Position numbers and translations under genes: made by a program. A stretch of 64,000 bases of DNA from Mycobacterium sp. ITM-2016-00316. GTDB taxonomy: Bacteria > Actinomycetota > Actinomycetes > Mycobacteriales > Mycobacteriaceae. Where the stretch lies: positions 1 through 64,000 of the forward strand of contig NZ_CP134398.1 in NCBI RefSeq assembly GCF_002968335.2, written 5' to 3'. Under the pieces are notes generated by a model. The model was not told the DNA's origin, searched no databases, and saw only the letters and a program-made list of their open reading frames with translations. Position 1 is the first letter of the stretch, and each line of letters starts with the position of its first letter. Shown here in pieces: positions 12,029 through 22,539 of this stretch.

Positions 12029-14356
12029 TCAGTCGTACCGCACGTGCACCCGGTGGATCCGTCCCTCGAAGGGGAACGGCGCCCGCTCGCGATAGTCCAG
12101 TGCGACCGGTGACCCCAGGCATGTCCCGATGTCCAGGCAGTCGTTCGCGGTGAACAGCAGCGGGGCGCTCACCGGCACCTGTCCGGACGCCACCGTGGTG
12201 CCGTCGACCGACACCATGATGTCCAGCGGTCCACCCGGCCGCGGCTCCGCGTAGCCGGTCTGCACCACGATCGTGTGCCGCCCCGCGGGCACCGGCGTCG
12301 CGGACCGGAGCTTCGTGCGCATCAGGATGAACAGGTTGTACTCGTAGCAGAGGTAGCCATCGTCCAGGTAGCAGGTCAGCCCGCCCGCGGCGGCACCCAG
12401 CGCGTACAGCACACCGCTGCCGGACTCCGGCAAGTCGACGTCGATGGTCACGGTGTTGTTCTTGTTGCCCAGCGCCGGCGCGCAGAACTCCGGCATCCGC
12501 ACCATGTCCCCGGCGAACGTCCATTCGCGATAGGGCGGGGCGATGCGCAGTTCGGGGTGATAGACCGGCACCCACAGTCCCCCGCCGATCGGTAGGACGG
12601 CGTTGCGGGCGGCCTCGATGGCGAACAGCTCACGGAGCTGGGCCACCTTCTCCGGCTGTGCGGCGGCCAGGTCATGGGCCTGCGACCAGTCCTCGTCGAG
12701 GTTGTACAGCTCCCAGCGGTCCTGATCGGGGGTCCAGGTGGCGATGCCTTCGGGTGCGCCCGGTACCCAGGGCAACCGCGGCCCGCGGGCACAGGCCAGC
12801 CAGCCGTCGTCGTAGATGGCCCGGCTGCCCATGATCTCGAAATACTGGGTCTTCTTCCCGCCGGGTGCGGTGCGATCGGCAAGGGTGCGCGCGAAACTCG
12901 CCCCGGCGAGCGGTATCTGCTGCTCCCCCGCCACCGTGCGCGGCGGTTCGATGCCCAGTACCTCGTAGATGGTCGGCACCACATCGGTGCAGTGCAGGAA
13001 CACATCCCGTGGGGTCGGGTCGGCGCTGATCTTCGCGGGCCAGCGCACCGCCATCGGATTGCGGGTGCCGCCCAGGTGTGAGGCCAGCAGCTTCATGCCC
13101 TTGTACGGTGTGCTGCCCGCCCACGCCCAGCCGGCGTGGTATTGGTTGTCCACCAGCGGCGAGCCGAGCACATCGAGCCCGCCGAGCGCATCGAGGGCGT
13201 CGATGTGCTGGCGCACGGTGGTGGGAATGCCGTTCTGCGCCAACAGTTCTGCGATGGTGCCGTTCTGCCCTTCGCCGGAGGATCCGTTGTCACCCCAGAT
13301 GTAGAAGAACAAGGTGTTGTCGCCGTAGCCGAGGTCGTCCAGCTCATCGGCGATCCGGCCGACCTGGACGTCGACATGCTCGGCGTACCCGGCGGCCACC
13401 TCCATCAGGCGGCGCTGAAAGGGCTTCTCGTCCTCGGGGATATCGTCCCAGCCCGGCAGCGTCTCATCGCGTTCGGTCAGTTCGCAGTCCTGCGGGATCC
13501 AGCCCTTGTCCTTGGCGCGCGCGAAGACTCGCTCCCGGTAGGCATCCCAGCCATCGTCGAACTTTCCGGCGTACTTGTCCGCCCACTCCTTCATGATGTG
13601 GTGCGGCCCGTGCAGGCAGCCGCTGGCCCAGTACATGAGGAACGGTTTGTCGGCATTGAACGCCCGGTGCCTGCGTAGCCAGCCGATGGCGTCATCGGCG
13701 AGGTCCTCGGACAGGTGGTAGCCCTCTTCCGGGGTCTTCGGCGGGGAGACGACGGTGGTGTTGCGCACCAGATGTGGCTCGTATTGGGATGCCTCGCCGG
13801 CCAGGAAACCGTAGAAGTACTCGAAACCCAGTCCGGTGGGCCAGTTCTCGAACGGACCGGCTGCGGTGGTCTCCTCGGCGGGGGTGTTGTGCCACTTGCC
13901 GAACGCCGAGGTGGCGTAGCCGTACTGTTTGAGGACCTCGGCGACGGTGGCGGCCGAGCGCGGGATCTTGCCGGAGTAGCCGTCCCAGTCGTTGGCGAGT
14001 TCGGCGATCTGCCCGTTGCCGATCTCATGGTGGTTGCGACCGGTCAACAGCGAGGCGCGGGTGGGCGAGCACATGGCAGTGGTGTGAAACCGGTTGTAGG
14101 ACACACCTTCTGCACAGATCCGGTCCAGCGTCGCCGTGTTGACCTCGCCGCCCAGCCCCGACGGCAGGCCGGGGCCCGCATCGTCGATCAGCACGATCAC
14201 GATGTTCGGCGAATCCTTGTGCAGGCGACGCGGCACCTGCCGGGTCGCGTAGCTCGACTCGCCAAGGGTGCGACCGGCGACGCTGGCCGACGGCACGGGC
14301 GGGAACGGCAGCACGCCACCGTCGGGAAGTGTCGGAGCCACCACGGAATCGCTCAT
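12029..14356 (-). CDS. Type I arylsulfatase
   Basis: Sulfatases hydrolyse sulfate esters using a formylglycine made from an active-site cysteine. The 775-residue protein has the modification motif CSPTR at 96-100 inside CSPTRASLLTGRNHH, the metal-binding pair Asp58-Asp59, and a second metal motif, DNGSSGEG. The C-terminal quarter is a beta-rich region typical of the roughly 790-residue mycobacterial AtsA/AtsD class. The ATG at 14356 is chosen over one 14 codons upstream because the preceding residues look unrelated. No secretion signal is evident. It ends 21 bases from tRNA-Ala, and in M. tuberculosis no sulfatase gene lies between alaT and cwsA. The substrate is unknown; sulfur scavenging is a reasonable guess. 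Confidence 0.9.
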   Translation of the reverse strand: MSDSVVAPTLPDGGVLPFPPVPSASVAGRTLGESSYATRQVPRRLHKDSPNIVIVLIDDAGPGLPSGLGGEVNTATLDRICAEGVSYNRFHTTAMCSPTRASLLTGRNHHEIGNGQIAELANDWDGYSGKIPRSAATVAEVLKQYGYATSAFGKWHNTPAEETTAAGPFENWPTGLGFEYFYGFLAGEASQYEPHLVRNTTVVSPPKTPEEGYHLSEDLADDAIGWLRRHRAFNADKPFLMYWASGCLHGPHHIMKEWADKYAGKFDDGWDAYRERVFARAKDKGWIPQDCELTERDETLPGWDDIPEDEKPFQRRLMEVAAGYAEHVDVQVGRIADELDDLGYGDNTLFFYIWGDNGSSGEGQNGTIAELLAQNGIPTTVRQHIDALDALGGLDVLGSPLVDNQYHAGWAWAGSTPYKGMKLLASHLGGTRNPMAVRWPAKISADPTPRDVFLHCTDVVPTIYEVLGIEPPRTVAGEQQIPLAGASFARTLADRTAPGGKKTQYFEIMGSRAIYDDGWLACARGPRLPWVPGAPEGIATWTPDQDRWELYNLDEDWSQAHDLAAAQPEKVAQLRELFAIEAARNAVLPIGGGLWVPVYHPELRIAPPYREWTFAGDMVRMPEFCAPALGNKNNTVTIDVDLPESGSGVLYALGAAAGGLTCYLDDGYLCYEYNLFILMRTKLRSATPVPAGRHTIVVQTGYAEPRPGGPLDIMVSVDGTTVASGQVPVSAPLLFTANDCLDIGTCLGSPVALDYRERAPFPFEGRIHRVHVRYD

Positions 14357-14431
14357 ACCGGTCCTCTCAGCGCACTGAATGTCGCATAAGTGATACACCG
14401 CGGATGCCGACCGGGCGGGCCGGACGACGGC

Positions 14432-14857
14432 TCACGGCCGCGGGGTGACCTCGACGCTCGGCGGCAGCGCCGACGGCTCGGGACGCATCGAGCGCCGCAC
14501 GATGGAGAACGTGACCGCCCCGACGGCCAGCACACCCACCCCGGCCGCGACGAGCACGATCGGGCGCGGGCGACGCTTCGAGCGTCGCGCCTCCTGAAAG
14601 GCCTGCGGCAGGTTGGAGATGACCTCCTGGGCCGCGGCGAGCTCGGTCGCCACGACCTCCTGGGCGGTCTCCAGTTCGTCGCGGAGCTTGCCGCTGCGGT
14701 ACTGATCGCGCAGCCAACCCACCGAGGATCCGACGGTGCCTGCGGTGATGCCGACCGCTCCCCTGGTGATGTCATACGGGCCCACCGTCGAGTACTTCAG
14801 GCCACGGGCGAACCGCTCGCGGGGCGTCAACCGGGCGGTGGTCGTCTTCGCACTCAT
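14432..14857 (-). CDS. cwsA: Cell wall synthesis and shape protein CwsA
   Basis: CwsA is a small mycobacterial membrane protein reported to interact with Wag31 and CrgA at poles and septa. This 141-residue copy keeps the family features: the N-terminal stretch RLTPRERFARGLKYSTVGP, a central Ala/Glu-rich helix (about 58-90), a single membrane helix near 98-120, and the C-terminal tail RRSMRPEPSALPPSVEV, close to the M. tuberculosis Rv0008c end. It is divergent from ppiA, the same arrangement as in M. tuberculosis. The assignment rests on remembered similarity over the whole length. Confidence 0.92.
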   Translation of the reverse strand: MSAKTTTARLTPRERFARGLKYSTVGPYDITRGAVGITAGTVGSSVGWLRDQYRSGKLRDELETAQEVVATELAAAQEVISNLPQAFQEARRSKRRPRPIVLVAAGVGVLAVGAVTFSIVRRSMRPEPSALPPSVEVTPRP

Positions 14858-14922
14858 GAGCGCAAGCCTATTCGCGTGGGGCCGGGGGCGGTCGACGAAC
14901 CGCGAATGGCAGACTGGATTCC

Positions 14923-15450
14923 GTGACGAGCCCCATTCAGACAGCGACCGCGACGCTGCACACCAACCGTGGCGACATCAAGATTGCCCTGTTCGGCAAC
15001 CATGCCCCCAAGACGGTCTCAAACTTCACCGGCCTGTCCAACGGCACCAAGGACTACAGCACCGAGAACGCCTCCGGCAGCACGTCGGGCCCGTTCTACG
15101 ACGGCGCGGTGTTCCACCGGGTCATCGACGGCTTCATGATCCAGGGCGGCGACCCGACCGGCACCGGCCGCGGTGGCCCGGGGTACCAGTTCGCCGACGA
15201 GTTCCATCCGGAACTGCAGTTCGACAAGCCCTACCTGCTGGCCATGGCCAACGCCGGACCGGGCACCAACGGTTCGCAGTTCTTCATCACCGTCGGCCCC
15301 ACGCCGCACCTGAACCGTAAGCACACCATCTTCGGTGAGGTCGTCGATCCCGAATCTCAGAAGGTCGTCGACGCCATCGCCACCACGGCGGTCGATCGCA
15401 GTGACCGGCCCACCGAGGCGGTCGTGATCGAGTCCGTCACCATCTCCTGA
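14923..15450 (+). CDS. ppiA: Peptidyl-prolyl cis-trans isomerase A (cyclophilin)
   Basis: A cytoplasmic cyclophilin catalysing proline isomerisation during folding. The 175-residue sequence includes the catalytic-core stretches YDGAVFHRVIDGFMIQGGD and NGSQFFITV and the closing HTIFGEVV. There is no signal peptide. The start is GTG at 14923, which gives a start close to that of Rv0009. It is followed by a strong intrinsic terminator. Secure family call. Confidence 0.96.
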   Translation: MTSPIQTATATLHTNRGDIKIALFGNHAPKTVSNFTGLSNGTKDYSTENASGSTSGPFYDGAVFHRVIDGFMIQGGDPTGTGRGGPGYQFADEFHPELQFDKPYLLAMANAGPGTNGSQFFITVGPTPHLNRKHTIFGEVVDPESQKVVDAIATTAVDRSDRPTEAVVIESVTIS

Positions 15451-15462
15451 CGTAAACCCCTG

Positions 15463-15505
15463 AAACGCACGTTCGCCGGTTGCCGGTGAACGTGCGTTTT
15501 CTTTG
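15463..15505 (+). terminator. Intrinsic terminator after ppiA
   Basis: AAACGCACGTTC (15463-15474) pairs perfectly with GAACGTGCGTTT (15488-15499), with an inner CCGG/CCGG pairing around a short loop. T-rich sequence (TTTTCTTT overlapping the arm end) follows. A second, shorter hairpin, GCGTGTC/GACACGC at 15517-15538, lies between it and the end of the convergent gene. Confidence 0.88.
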
Positions 15506-15550
15506 GCCGTGGAGCGGCGTGTCCGGGGACAGACACGCACGCTCGCGGGT

Positions 15551-15967
15551 TCAGGGTGTGTAGCCGGCGGCGGTGAGCGCGTCGAGCACCTGTAACGGGT
15601 CGGTGCCCAGGTCCCACCGGGTGAACACATGGAGCCGGTCATCGGCCGTGTCGATCTCCAAGAGTCGCACCTTGCGTGCCAACCGGCGGAACTCGGTGAT
15701 CCGGATCAGGGTGATGTCGGCCTTGGTCAGCACCCGGGTGCTCAGCCAGCCGCGAATCTCCAGGCCGGCGTCGGTGATTGCCAGTTTTGGACGTGCGCGC
15801 CATGAAGCTGTTGCAAACAGAATCAAACCCAGTGCGGCAACGCCCCCGAGGACACGTCCGGGCAGGTCTGTGACCACGGTCACAGCGACGGCGGCCATCA
15901 CGAGACCGATGATGCCGATCCAGACGATGCCGGTCGTCTTCGGAGCCCAACTTGTTTGCTGAATCAC
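15551..15967 (-). CDS. PH domain-containing membrane protein (Rv0010c homologue)
   Basis: A 138-residue protein with two adjacent hydrophobic helices near residues 12-55, followed by a bacterial PH-like domain (bPH6 type) ending DLGTDPLQVLDALTAAGY, which is close to the end of M. tuberculosis Rv0010c. The start is placed at GTG 15967, giving the product MIQQTSWAPKT, the family start; an ATG six codons upstream is possible. It converges on ppiA and is followed, in the same orientation on its 5' side, by crgA. The function is unknown. It sits in the cell-division neighbourhood, but that alone does not prove a role there. Confidence 0.85.
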   Translation of the reverse strand: MIQQTSWAPKTTGIVWIGIIGLVMAAVAVTVVTDLPGRVLGGVAALGLILFATASWRARPKLAITDAGLEIRGWLSTRVLTKADITLIRITEFRRLARKVRLLEIDTADDRLHVFTRWDLGTDPLQVLDALTAAGYTP

Positions 15968-16119
15968 GTCAGTACACCGTCTCACCGGGGGCTTTGAAGT
16001 TATCCACAGGCGCTATCCCCAATGGGGATGAATCACAACGGTGTGATTGGGTTACGGGCAGGTTGCGGCTCGGGGAACGCATGGAAGCAATTTTGAATTC
16101 AAACCGGGACGCGCGGGCG

Positions 16120-16401
16120 TCAGCGCCACCGCATGGTGAGCAACAGTCCGGTGATCATGAAAGCAAAGGCGATCGCGTAGTTCCACGGGCCGAGATCGGC
16201 CATCCAGCCCAGCCAGGTCGGGGCGTCCAAACCGGTCGCACCCAGCTGGAACACCAGCAACCACAGCAGGCCCAGCAACATCAGGCCCACGAACAGCACC
16301 ACGAACCACACACTCGACGGGCCGGCCTTGACCTTGACCGGGGTCCGGCTCACCGGGTTGATGGTGAAGTCGTTCTTCTTACGGACTTTGGACTTGGGCA
16401 T
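16120..16401 (-). CDS. crgA: Cell division protein CrgA
   Basis: CrgA is a small actinobacterial divisome protein that recruits FtsI and other partners. The 93-residue product starts [14 protein letters not shown], a conserved CrgA signature, and has two membrane helices (about 30-52 and 67-88) with a short periplasmic loop, then ends in MRWR. The open frame extends far upstream on this strand, but the internal ATG at 16401 gives the family length. It is divergent from the DUF881 gene, as in M. tuberculosis (Rv0011c/Rv0012). Confidence 0.96.
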   Translation of the reverse strand: MPKSKVRKKNDFTINPVSRTPVKVKAGPSSVWFVVLFVGLMLLGLLWLLVFQLGATGLDAPTWLGWMADLGPWNYAIAFAFMITGLLLTMRWR

Positions 16402-16419
16402 GGTTAACCTTTGAAGACG

Positions 16420-17238
16420 ATGGAGAACGGCCGGGACTCGAACATGGATCAGAAACCTGAGCCTAACGCAGCCGCGCCCGCCGCCGGGAATTCCAACCGG
16501 CGACGCTCGCTCTGGCGATTCGGCGTTCCCGTCGTGTGCGTGTTCGCCGGTTTCCTGCTGTCCACCACCCATGGCGTCTCCGGCGGCGACGAGATCCGCC
16601 GCAGCGACTCCCCGCGGCTGGTGGACCTGGTGCGTGAAGCCAGTGCCAGCGTGGACCGTCTCGCTGCGCGGCGCGACGACATGGTGAACTCCCTCGATCA
16701 CCGCCACGGTGGTTCCCCCGGCGCCGAGGCCGCCCTGGCCGCCATCACCCGCCGTTCGGACACCCTCGCCGAGCAGGCCGGGCTGGATCCGCTGCGCGGG
16801 CCTGGCCTGGTGATCACCCTGAACGACGCCCAGCGTGACGCCGATGGCCGATATCCCATCGACGCCGCCCCCGACGACCTGGTGGTGCATCAGCAGGACA
16901 TCCAGGCGGTCCTGAACGCGCTGTGGAGTGCCGGTGCCGAGGGCGTCCAGATGCAGGATCAACGCATCGTCGCGACGTCGGCGCCGCTGTGCGTCGGGAA
17001 CACCCTGCTGCTCAACGGGCGCACCTACAGCCCGCCGTATGTCATCACCGCCGTCGGCGACGTGCCGGCCATGCAGACCGCGCTGGCCGAGGCCCCGCTG
17101 GTGACCTTGTACAAGCAGTACGTGCTGCGGTTCGAACTCGGGTATTCCGAGGAGGTCCGCGAGCAGGTGGAGCTGGTGGGTCACAGCGCACCGGTGCGGA
17201 TGCGCTACGCCAAGCCGCTCGGTCCACTCGGATATTGA
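16420..17238 (+). CDS. DUF881 membrane-anchored protein (Rv0012 homologue)
   Basis: A 272-residue protein with one N-terminal membrane helix (about 28-45), a coiled-coil-like segment, and a DUF881 domain containing [35 protein letters not shown] and [15 protein letters not shown]881 proteins often sit in division or peptidoglycan neighbourhoods, and here the gene lies between crgA and trpG. The start is uncertain: ATG at 16420 or 16444, or TTG at 16411, all in frame; none has an ideal ribosome-binding site. The function is unknown. Confidence 0.85.
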   Translation: MENGRDSNMDQKPEPNAAAPAAGNSNRRRSLWRFGVPVVCVFAGFLLSTTHGVSGGDEIRRSDSPRLVDLVREASASVDRLAARRDDMVNSLDHRHGGSPGAEAALAAITRRSDTLAEQAGLDPLRGPGLVITLNDAQRDADGRYPIDAAPDDLVVHQQDIQAVLNALWSAGAEGVQMQDQRIVATSAPLCVGNTLLLNGRTYSPPYVITAVGDVPAMQTALAEAPLVTLYKQYVLRFELGYSEEVREQVELVGHSAPVRMRYAKPLGPLGY

Positions 17239-17264
17239 CGTGCGCAGGCCAGTAGCCTGATCGC

Positions 17265-17924
17265 ATGCAGGTACTGGTCGTCGACAACTACGACAGCTTC
17301 GTGTTCAACCTGGTCCAGTACCTGGGTCAGCTCGGCGTGACCGCGCAGGTGTGGCGCAATGATGACGACCGGCTGTCGGATCCGGATGCGGTCGCCGCGC
17401 AGTTCGACGGCATCCTGCTCTCCCCCGGCCCCGGCACCCCGGAGCGGGCGGGCGCGTCGATCGCGCTGGTGCGGGCCTGCGCCAAGACGCGCACCCCGCT
17501 GCTCGGCGTGTGCCTGGGCCACCAGGCCATCGGGGTTGCCTTCGGCGGCACCGTGGACCGCGCCCCGGAACTGCTGCACGGTAAGACGAGCATCGTGCAT
17601 CACACCGATGCCGGTGTGCTGCAAGGACTTCCGGAGCCCTTCACGGCGACCCGCTACCACTCGCTGACCATCCTGCCGGACACCCTGCCCGACGTGCTGG
17701 AAGCCACCGGCCGCACCGACAGCGGCGTCATCATGGCGGTCCGGCATACCGAGTTGCCGATCCACGGCGTGCAGTTCCACCCCGAATCGATCCTCACCGA
17801 GGGCGGTCACCGGATGCTGGCGAACTGGCTCGGCTACTGCGGGGCCGCACCCGATGAGGGCCTGGTCCGCACGCTGGAGACCGAAGTGGCCGATACCGTC
17901 CGCGCGGCCACCGCCCGGACCTGA
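17265..17924 (+). CDS. trpG: Glutamine amidotransferase component II of anthranilate/aminodeoxychorismate synthase
   Basis: This subunit releases ammonia from glutamine for anthranilate (tryptophan) or 4-amino-4-deoxychorismate (folate) synthesis. The 219-residue class I amidotransferase has the nucleophile Cys83 in [10 protein letters not shown] and the His-Glu pair in [10 protein letters not shown]. The N-terminus [20 protein letters not shown] is typical. No partner trpE or pabB lies nearby, so it may serve both pathways, as is often proposed for mycobacterial TrpG. It converges on pknB, with a large inverted repeat between them. Either name (trpG or pabA) is defensible. Confidence 0.92.
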   Translation: MQVLVVDNYDSFVFNLVQYLGQLGVTAQVWRNDDDRLSDPDAVAAQFDGILLSPGPGTPERAGASIALVRACAKTRTPLLGVCLGHQAIGVAFGGTVDRAPELLHGKTSIVHHTDAGVLQGLPEPFTATRYHSLTILPDTLPDVLEATGRTDSGVIMAVRHTELPIHGVQFHPESILTEGGHRMLANWLGYCGAAPDEGLVRTLETEVADTVRAATART

Positions 17925-17932
17925 GTCCCGAC

Positions 17933-17998
17933 GCAATGTCACTCTGAGAGCGGCGCCACGAAGATATATCCATGGCGGCGCTGTCAGCGTGACATTGC
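17933..17998. terminator. Large palindrome between convergent trpG and pknB, probable bidirectional terminator
   Basis: The left arm (17933-17958) and right arm (17973-17998) are inverted repeats matching at 23 of 26 positions, around a 14-base A/T-rich loop with GATATATC. The outer ten bases, GCAATGTCAC, match exactly. The structure fills the 81-base gap between two converging genes, so it could end transcription from both sides. Its length and symmetry also resemble short palindromic repeats dispersed in genomes. Confidence 0.7.
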
Positions 17999-18005
17999 GG
18001 GGCTG

Positions 18006-19877
18006 CTAGGACGCGAAATTGATCGTGATCGAGTCCCGGTAGCCCACCCCGGCGCCCGGGGCCGGACTCTGGGTCACCACCGCGTTGGTTCGCTGGCCAC
18101 TGTTGTCGACGTTGGCGCCCTTGATGAGCACCCCGGTCCACCCCAGTGCGCGCAGATTCGGCTCGGCGTCCACCCAGAACTGGCCGGACAGGTTGGGCAT
18201 CACGAACTGGTTGCCGCGCGACACCTGCATCTGCACCACGGCATCCTTGGGGGCAGGCTGACCGGCGGGTGGATTCAGGCCCACGACCTGGCCGGCCGGT
18301 GCGGTGTCATCCACCTCGACGGGGACCGAATTCGGGAAGCCGGAGGCCTCCAGGATCTGCCGGCAGGTGTCGACGGACTGCCCCACGCAATCGGGAACCA
18401 CCACGCTGCCGGGACCGGTCCCGACGATGACGGTGATGACGTTGGTGATGGCCGAGGTCGCGTTGGCCGGCGGGTTGGTGCCCAGCACCTTGCCCTTGAG
18501 CTCCGGTGTGGACTCCGATTCCGAGGGCTGCACCCGGCCGAAACCGGCGTCGAGCAGCTTGCGGGTCGCCTCGGCCAGCGAGAGTCCGCGCACGTCGGGC
18601 ACCGCGCGCTGTTCCGGGCCGCCGGAGACGTTGATGGTGATCTCCTCGCCGGCGGCGACCGCGGTGTCGGCGGCCGGGTCGGTGCTGATCACGCGGCCCG
18701 GGGCAACGGTGTTGTCCGTCTGCAACGAGGTGCGGGTGGCGAACCCGCGGTTCTGCAGGGCGGCGATGGCATCCGCGGAGAGCTGCCCGGTCACATCGGG
18801 GACCTGCACATCGCGCGGACTGCCGCCCAACGTGTTGATGGCGATGGTCACCACGACGGTCAGCACGGCCAGCACGGCCACGGCGATGAGCCAGCGTCCG
18901 ATCGAACCGTTGCCCGAGGACTGGGCGTAGCCGGTGGCCGGGATGTGCTCGGTGGGCAGCGCGCGGGCATGCGGACCGGTGCTGGTCAAGATGTTGGTGC
19001 GCTCGGCATCGGTGAAGATCTTCGGCGCCTCGGGCGCCTCGCCGCTGTGCACCCGGATCAGGTCGGTGCGCATCTCGGCGGCGCTCTGGTACCGGTTCTC
19101 CGGGTTCTTCGACAGTGCCTTGAGCACCACGGCGTCCAGGCCGGGGGACAGGCCGGCGTGCCGGGTCGACGGCGGCACCGGGTCCTCGCGGACGTGCTGG
19201 TAGGCCACCGCGACGGGGGAGTCACCGACGAAAGGTGGTTCGCCGGTGAGGATTTCGTAGAGGACGCAGCCCAGCGAGTACACGTCGGAGCGGGCGTCGA
19301 CGGACTCGCCGCGGGCCTGTTCGGGGGACAGGTACTGCGCGGTGCCGATGACGGCCGCGGTCTGGGTGACGCTGTTGCCGCTGTCGGCCAACGCACGGGC
19401 GATCCCGAAGTCCATCACCTTCACCGCGCCGGCCTTGCTGATCATGATGTTGGCCGGCTTGACGTCGCGGTGGATGATGCCGTGCTGGTGGCTGAAGTTC
19501 AGTGCCTGGCAGGCGTCGGCGATGATCTCGATGGCCCGCTTGGGCTCCATCGGGCCCTCGGTGTGCACGATGTCGCGCAGCGTCACACCGTCCACGTACT
19601 CCATCACGATGTAGGGCAGCGGCCCGTTGGGGGTATCGGCCTCGCCGGTGTCGTAGACGGCAACGATGGCCGGGTGATTCAGCGCCGCGGCGTTCTGCGC
19701 CTCGCGCCGGAAGCGGAGATAGAAGCTCGGATCGCGGGCCAGATCGGCACGCAGCACCTTGACCGCGACGTCACGGTGGAGCCGGACGTCGCGGGCGATG
19801 TGGACCTCCGACATCCCGCCGAAGCCGAGGATCTCGCCGAGTTCGTACCGGTCCGACAGGTGCTGGGGGGTGGTCAT
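18006..19877 (-). CDS. pknB: Serine/threonine protein kinase PknB
   Basis: PknB is the essential mycobacterial kinase that senses muropeptides and lipid II and controls cell-wall synthesis and growth. The 623-residue protein has the catalytic domain (about 10-275) with Lys40, HRDVKPAN and DFG, and an activation loop [18 protein letters not shown], whose Thr residues correspond to the autophosphorylated Thr171 and Thr173. A membrane helix follows near 330-355, then four extracellular PASTA repeats to the end. The length and colinearity match M. tuberculosis PknB (626). Its start overlaps the pknA stop by four bases; it is the last gene of the minus-strand operon. Confidence 0.98.
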   Translation of the reverse strand: MTTPQHLSDRYELGEILGFGGMSEVHIARDVRLHRDVAVKVLRADLARDPSFYLRFRREAQNAAALNHPAIVAVYDTGEADTPNGPLPYIVMEYVDGVTLRDIVHTEGPMEPKRAIEIIADACQALNFSHQHGIIHRDVKPANIMISKAGAVKVMDFGIARALADSGNSVTQTAAVIGTAQYLSPEQARGESVDARSDVYSLGCVLYEILTGEPPFVGDSPVAVAYQHVREDPVPPSTRHAGLSPGLDAVVLKALSKNPENRYQSAAEMRTDLIRVHSGEAPEAPKIFTDAERTNILTSTGPHARALPTEHIPATGYAQSSGNGSIGRWLIAVAVLAVLTVVVTIAINTLGGSPRDVQVPDVTGQLSADAIAALQNRGFATRTSLQTDNTVAPGRVISTDPAADTAVAAGEEITINVSGGPEQRAVPDVRGLSLAEATRKLLDAGFGRVQPSESESTPELKGKVLGTNPPANATSAITNVITVIVGTGPGSVVVPDCVGQSVDTCRQILEASGFPNSVPVEVDDTAPAGQVVGLNPPAGQPAPKDAVVQMQVSRGNQFVMPNLSGQFWVDAEPNLRALGWTGVLIKGANVDNSGQRTNAVVTQSPAPGAGVGYRDSITINFAS

Positions 19878-21067
19878 GGCGTCTCACTCGGGGGCGGCTC
19901 GGGCGGCACGCCGATCACGGTGGTGCTGGTGGACGTTTCCTGCTGGACAGGACGGTCGCGCTTGTCCTGCGCGTTGACGACGATCAGCACGGCGATGATG
20001 ATCGCCAGCGCACCGAGCACCCCGGCGGCCCACAGCAGGGCGCGCTGTCCGGGTGAGAACGTCCGGCGCGGGGGCGGCGGACGGTGGTTCCCGGTGGTCG
20101 CCCGCGGGCGCGATGCCGTCGGCGGGGGCCGGTACTCTGCGGCCGCTGCGGCGCGGGCCTGGGTGACCGAGGGGATGGCCGCCGGGGCGGCCCGACCGAT
20201 CGTCGGAGCGGAGTTCGGCCGCGGTGGCCGGCGGCCGGCGCGGACTGCGGCGACGGCGTCGGAGAACGGGCCCCCCGACCGGTAGCGGTGGTTGGGCTCC
20301 TTGGCCAGCGTGATCTCGATGAGCTCACGCACGTTGGGCGGCAGATCCGGCGGTAGCGGCGGCGGGGTCTCCTTGATGTGCTTCATCGCCACGGTCAGGG
20401 CGCCGTCGCCGGTGAACGGCCGCTTGCCCGACACGGATTCGTAGCCGACGACGCCCAGCGAGTACACATCGGAGGCGGCGGTGGCGTCGCGGCCGAGGGC
20501 CTGTTCGGGAGCGATGTACTGCGCGGTGCCCATCACCATGCCGGTCTGGGTGACCGGTGCGGCGTCCACGGCCTTGGCGATACCGAAGTCGGTGAGCTTC
20601 ACCTGGCCGGTCGGGGTGATCAGGATGTTTCCGGGTTTGACGTCGCGGTGCACCAGGCCGGCGGTGTGCGCGACCTGCAGGGCGCGGCCGGTCTGCTCCA
20701 GCATGTCCAACGCGTGGCGCAGCGACAGCCGTCCGGTGCGCTTGATGACGGAGTTCAGCGGTTCGCCGTTGACCAGTTCCATCACCAGGTAGGCGGTGCG
20801 GCCCTCGCCGGCTTCGATCTCGGTCTCGCCGTAGTCGTAGACGCTGGCGATGCCGGGGTGATTGAGCATGGCGACGGTGCGCGCCTCGGCACGGAACCGC
20901 TCCACGAACTCGGAGTCCTCGGAGAACTCGGCCTTGAGAACCTTGATCGCGACCTGGCGGCCGAGGCGGGTGTCGAGTCCTTCCCACACCTGCCCCATCC
21001 CGCCGGTGGCGATGAGACGCTGCAGCCGGTAGCGGCCCGACAGCGTTACTCCCACCCGGGCCGTCAT
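19874..21067 (-). CDS. pknA: Serine/threonine protein kinase PknA
   Basis: PknA phosphorylates division and cell-wall proteins together with PknB. The 397-residue protein has a kinase domain at about 13-275, with the glycine loop ATGGMGQVW, Lys42, [18 protein letters not shown] and an activation loop ending [12 protein letters not shown] Pro/Arg-rich linker, one membrane helix near 345-365 and a short extracellular tail follow, without PASTA domains. M. tuberculosis PknA is somewhat longer (431), the difference probably lying in the linker. It overlaps pbpA and pknB by four bases on each side. Confidence 0.97.
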   Translation of the reverse strand: MTARVGVTLSGRYRLQRLIATGGMGQVWEGLDTRLGRQVAIKVLKAEFSEDSEFVERFRAEARTVAMLNHPGIASVYDYGETEIEAGEGRTAYLVMELVNGEPLNSVIKRTGRLSLRHALDMLEQTGRALQVAHTAGLVHRDVKPGNILITPTGQVKLTDFGIAKAVDAAPVTQTGMVMGTAQYIAPEQALGRDATAASDVYSLGVVGYESVSGKRPFTGDGALTVAMKHIKETPPPLPPDLPPNVRELIEITLAKEPNHRYRSGGPFSDAVAAVRAGRRPPRPNSAPTIGRAAPAAIPSVTQARAAAAAEYRPPPTASRPRATTGNHRPPPPRRTFSPGQRALLWAAGVLGALAIIIAVLIVVNAQDKRDRPVQQETSTSTTVIGVPPEPPPSETP

Positions 21068-22539
21068 GATGCCTCCCGGAGTGCGGCGGCGATGGTGGCC
21101 CGCCCGATCGGGGCGGCCACTGCGCCGCCGGTGGCGGACAATCGGTCTCCGCCATTCTCCACGAGTACCGCGATGGCCACCTTCGGGGCTTGCGCCGGGG
21201 CGAACGCGATGTACCAGGCGTGGGGCGGGGTGTTGCGGGGATCCGTGCCGTGCTCGGCGGTGCCCGTTTTGGATGCGATCTGCACGCCGGCGATGGCTCC
21301 CTTCTGCTGCGTCACCTGCTCGGCGCCGACCATCAGATCGGTAAGTGTAGCTGCGACCTGCGGTGACACCGCGCGTCGCTGCTCGGTGGGGGCAGTGGTG
21401 GCGATATTGGACAGGTCCGGTCCTTTGAGGGTATCGACCAGATAGGGCGTCATGGTGACGCCGTCGTTGGCGATGGTCGCCGCCACCATGGCGTTCTGCA
21501 GCGGGGTCACCGCGACATCGCGCTGCCCGATGCTGGACATGCCCAGCGCCGCGCCGTCGCTGATCGGGCCGACGGTGGACTCGGCGACCTGCAGCGGGAT
21601 GGGCGCCGGCGGCGAATCCAGTCCGAACGCCGCAGCGGTGGACTTCAGCTTGTCAGCGCCGGTGTCGAGCCCGAGCTCGACGAAGGCGGTGTTGCAGGAC
21701 CGGGCGAAGGCCTCGCGCAGCGATGCGGTCGGCCCGCCGCCGCAGGCCGAGCCGCCATAGTTCTCCAGCGTCGCGGTGCTGTCGGGCAGCGGGATGCGCG
21801 CGGCCGAGGTCAGCTGGGTGTCCGGGGTGCTGCCGGACTGCAGTGCGGCGGCGGTGGTGATGACCTTGAACGTGGAGCCCGGCGGGTAGGTCTCGGCGAT
21901 CGCGCGGTTGACCAGCGGCGCGTTCGGGTCGTCGCGCAGCTGGTCCCAGGTGGCGGTCTGCACGGCGCCGTCGTGGCTGGCCAGCTTGTTCGGGTCATAG
22001 GACGGCGAGGACACCATCGCCAGGATCTTGCCGGTGGCGGGCTCGAGCGCCACCACGGCGCCCTTGCAGGGTCCGTCGCAGCCCTCGGCCATCGCGTCCC
22101 AGGCGGCTTCTTGCACGTCGGGGCGCACCGTGGTGTCCACGGTGCCGCCGCGCGGGTCCCGGCCGGTGAAGAAATCGGCCAATCGCTTGCCGAAGAGCCG
22201 CTCGTCGGAGCCGTTGAGCACGGGGTCCTCGGCCCGCTCGAGGCCGCTGCTGGAGTAGCCCAGCGAGTAGAACCCGGTGACCGGGGCGTAGGTCTGCGGG
22301 TTGGGGTAGACGCGCAGGAAACGGAACCGGCCGTCGGTGGACACCGAGTAGGCCAGCAGTTGGCCGCCCGCGGTGATCTGGCCGCGCTGACGCGAATACT
22401 CGTCGAGCAGCACCCGCTGGTTGCGTGGGTCGGCGCGGTACCCGTCGGCGGTGAACACCTGGGTGAGGGTGGCGTTGGCCAGCAGCAGGACCACAAGTGC
22501 CATGAAGACGACCGAGAGCCGGCGCAGCGAGTCGTTCAT
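21064..22539 (-). CDS. pbpA: Penicillin-binding protein PbpA (class B transpeptidase)
   Basis: PbpA crosslinks peptidoglycan and partners with RodA. The 491-residue protein, exactly the length of M. tuberculosis PbpA, has an N-terminal membrane helix (about 8-27), a dimerisation region, and a transpeptidase domain with nucleophile Ser222 in PPGSTFK, the SxN-type motif SCN, and KTG in SKTGTAEHG. The frame is open upstream of the chosen ATG, but this start ([16 protein letters not shown]) gives the four-base overlap with rodA. Phosphorylation by PknB has been reported for the M. tuberculosis protein. Confidence 0.97.
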   Translation of the reverse strand: MNDSLRRLSVVFMALVVLLLANATLTQVFTADGYRADPRNQRVLLDEYSRQRGQITAGGQLLAYSVSTDGRFRFLRVYPNPQTYAPVTGFYSLGYSSSGLERAEDPVLNGSDERLFGKRLADFFTGRDPRGGTVDTTVRPDVQEAAWDAMAEGCDGPCKGAVVALEPATGKILAMVSSPSYDPNKLASHDGAVQTATWDQLRDDPNAPLVNRAIAETYPPGSTFKVITTAAALQSGSTPDTQLTSAARIPLPDSTATLENYGGSACGGGPTASLREAFARSCNTAFVELGLDTGADKLKSTAAAFGLDSPPAPIPLQVAESTVGPISDGAALGMSSIGQRDVAVTPLQNAMVAATIANDGVTMTPYLVDTLKGPDLSNIATTAPTEQRRAVSPQVAATLTDLMVGAEQVTQQKGAIAGVQIASKTGTAEHGTDPRNTPPHAWYIAFAPAQAPKVAIAVLVENGGDRLSATGGAVAAPIGRATIAAALREAS

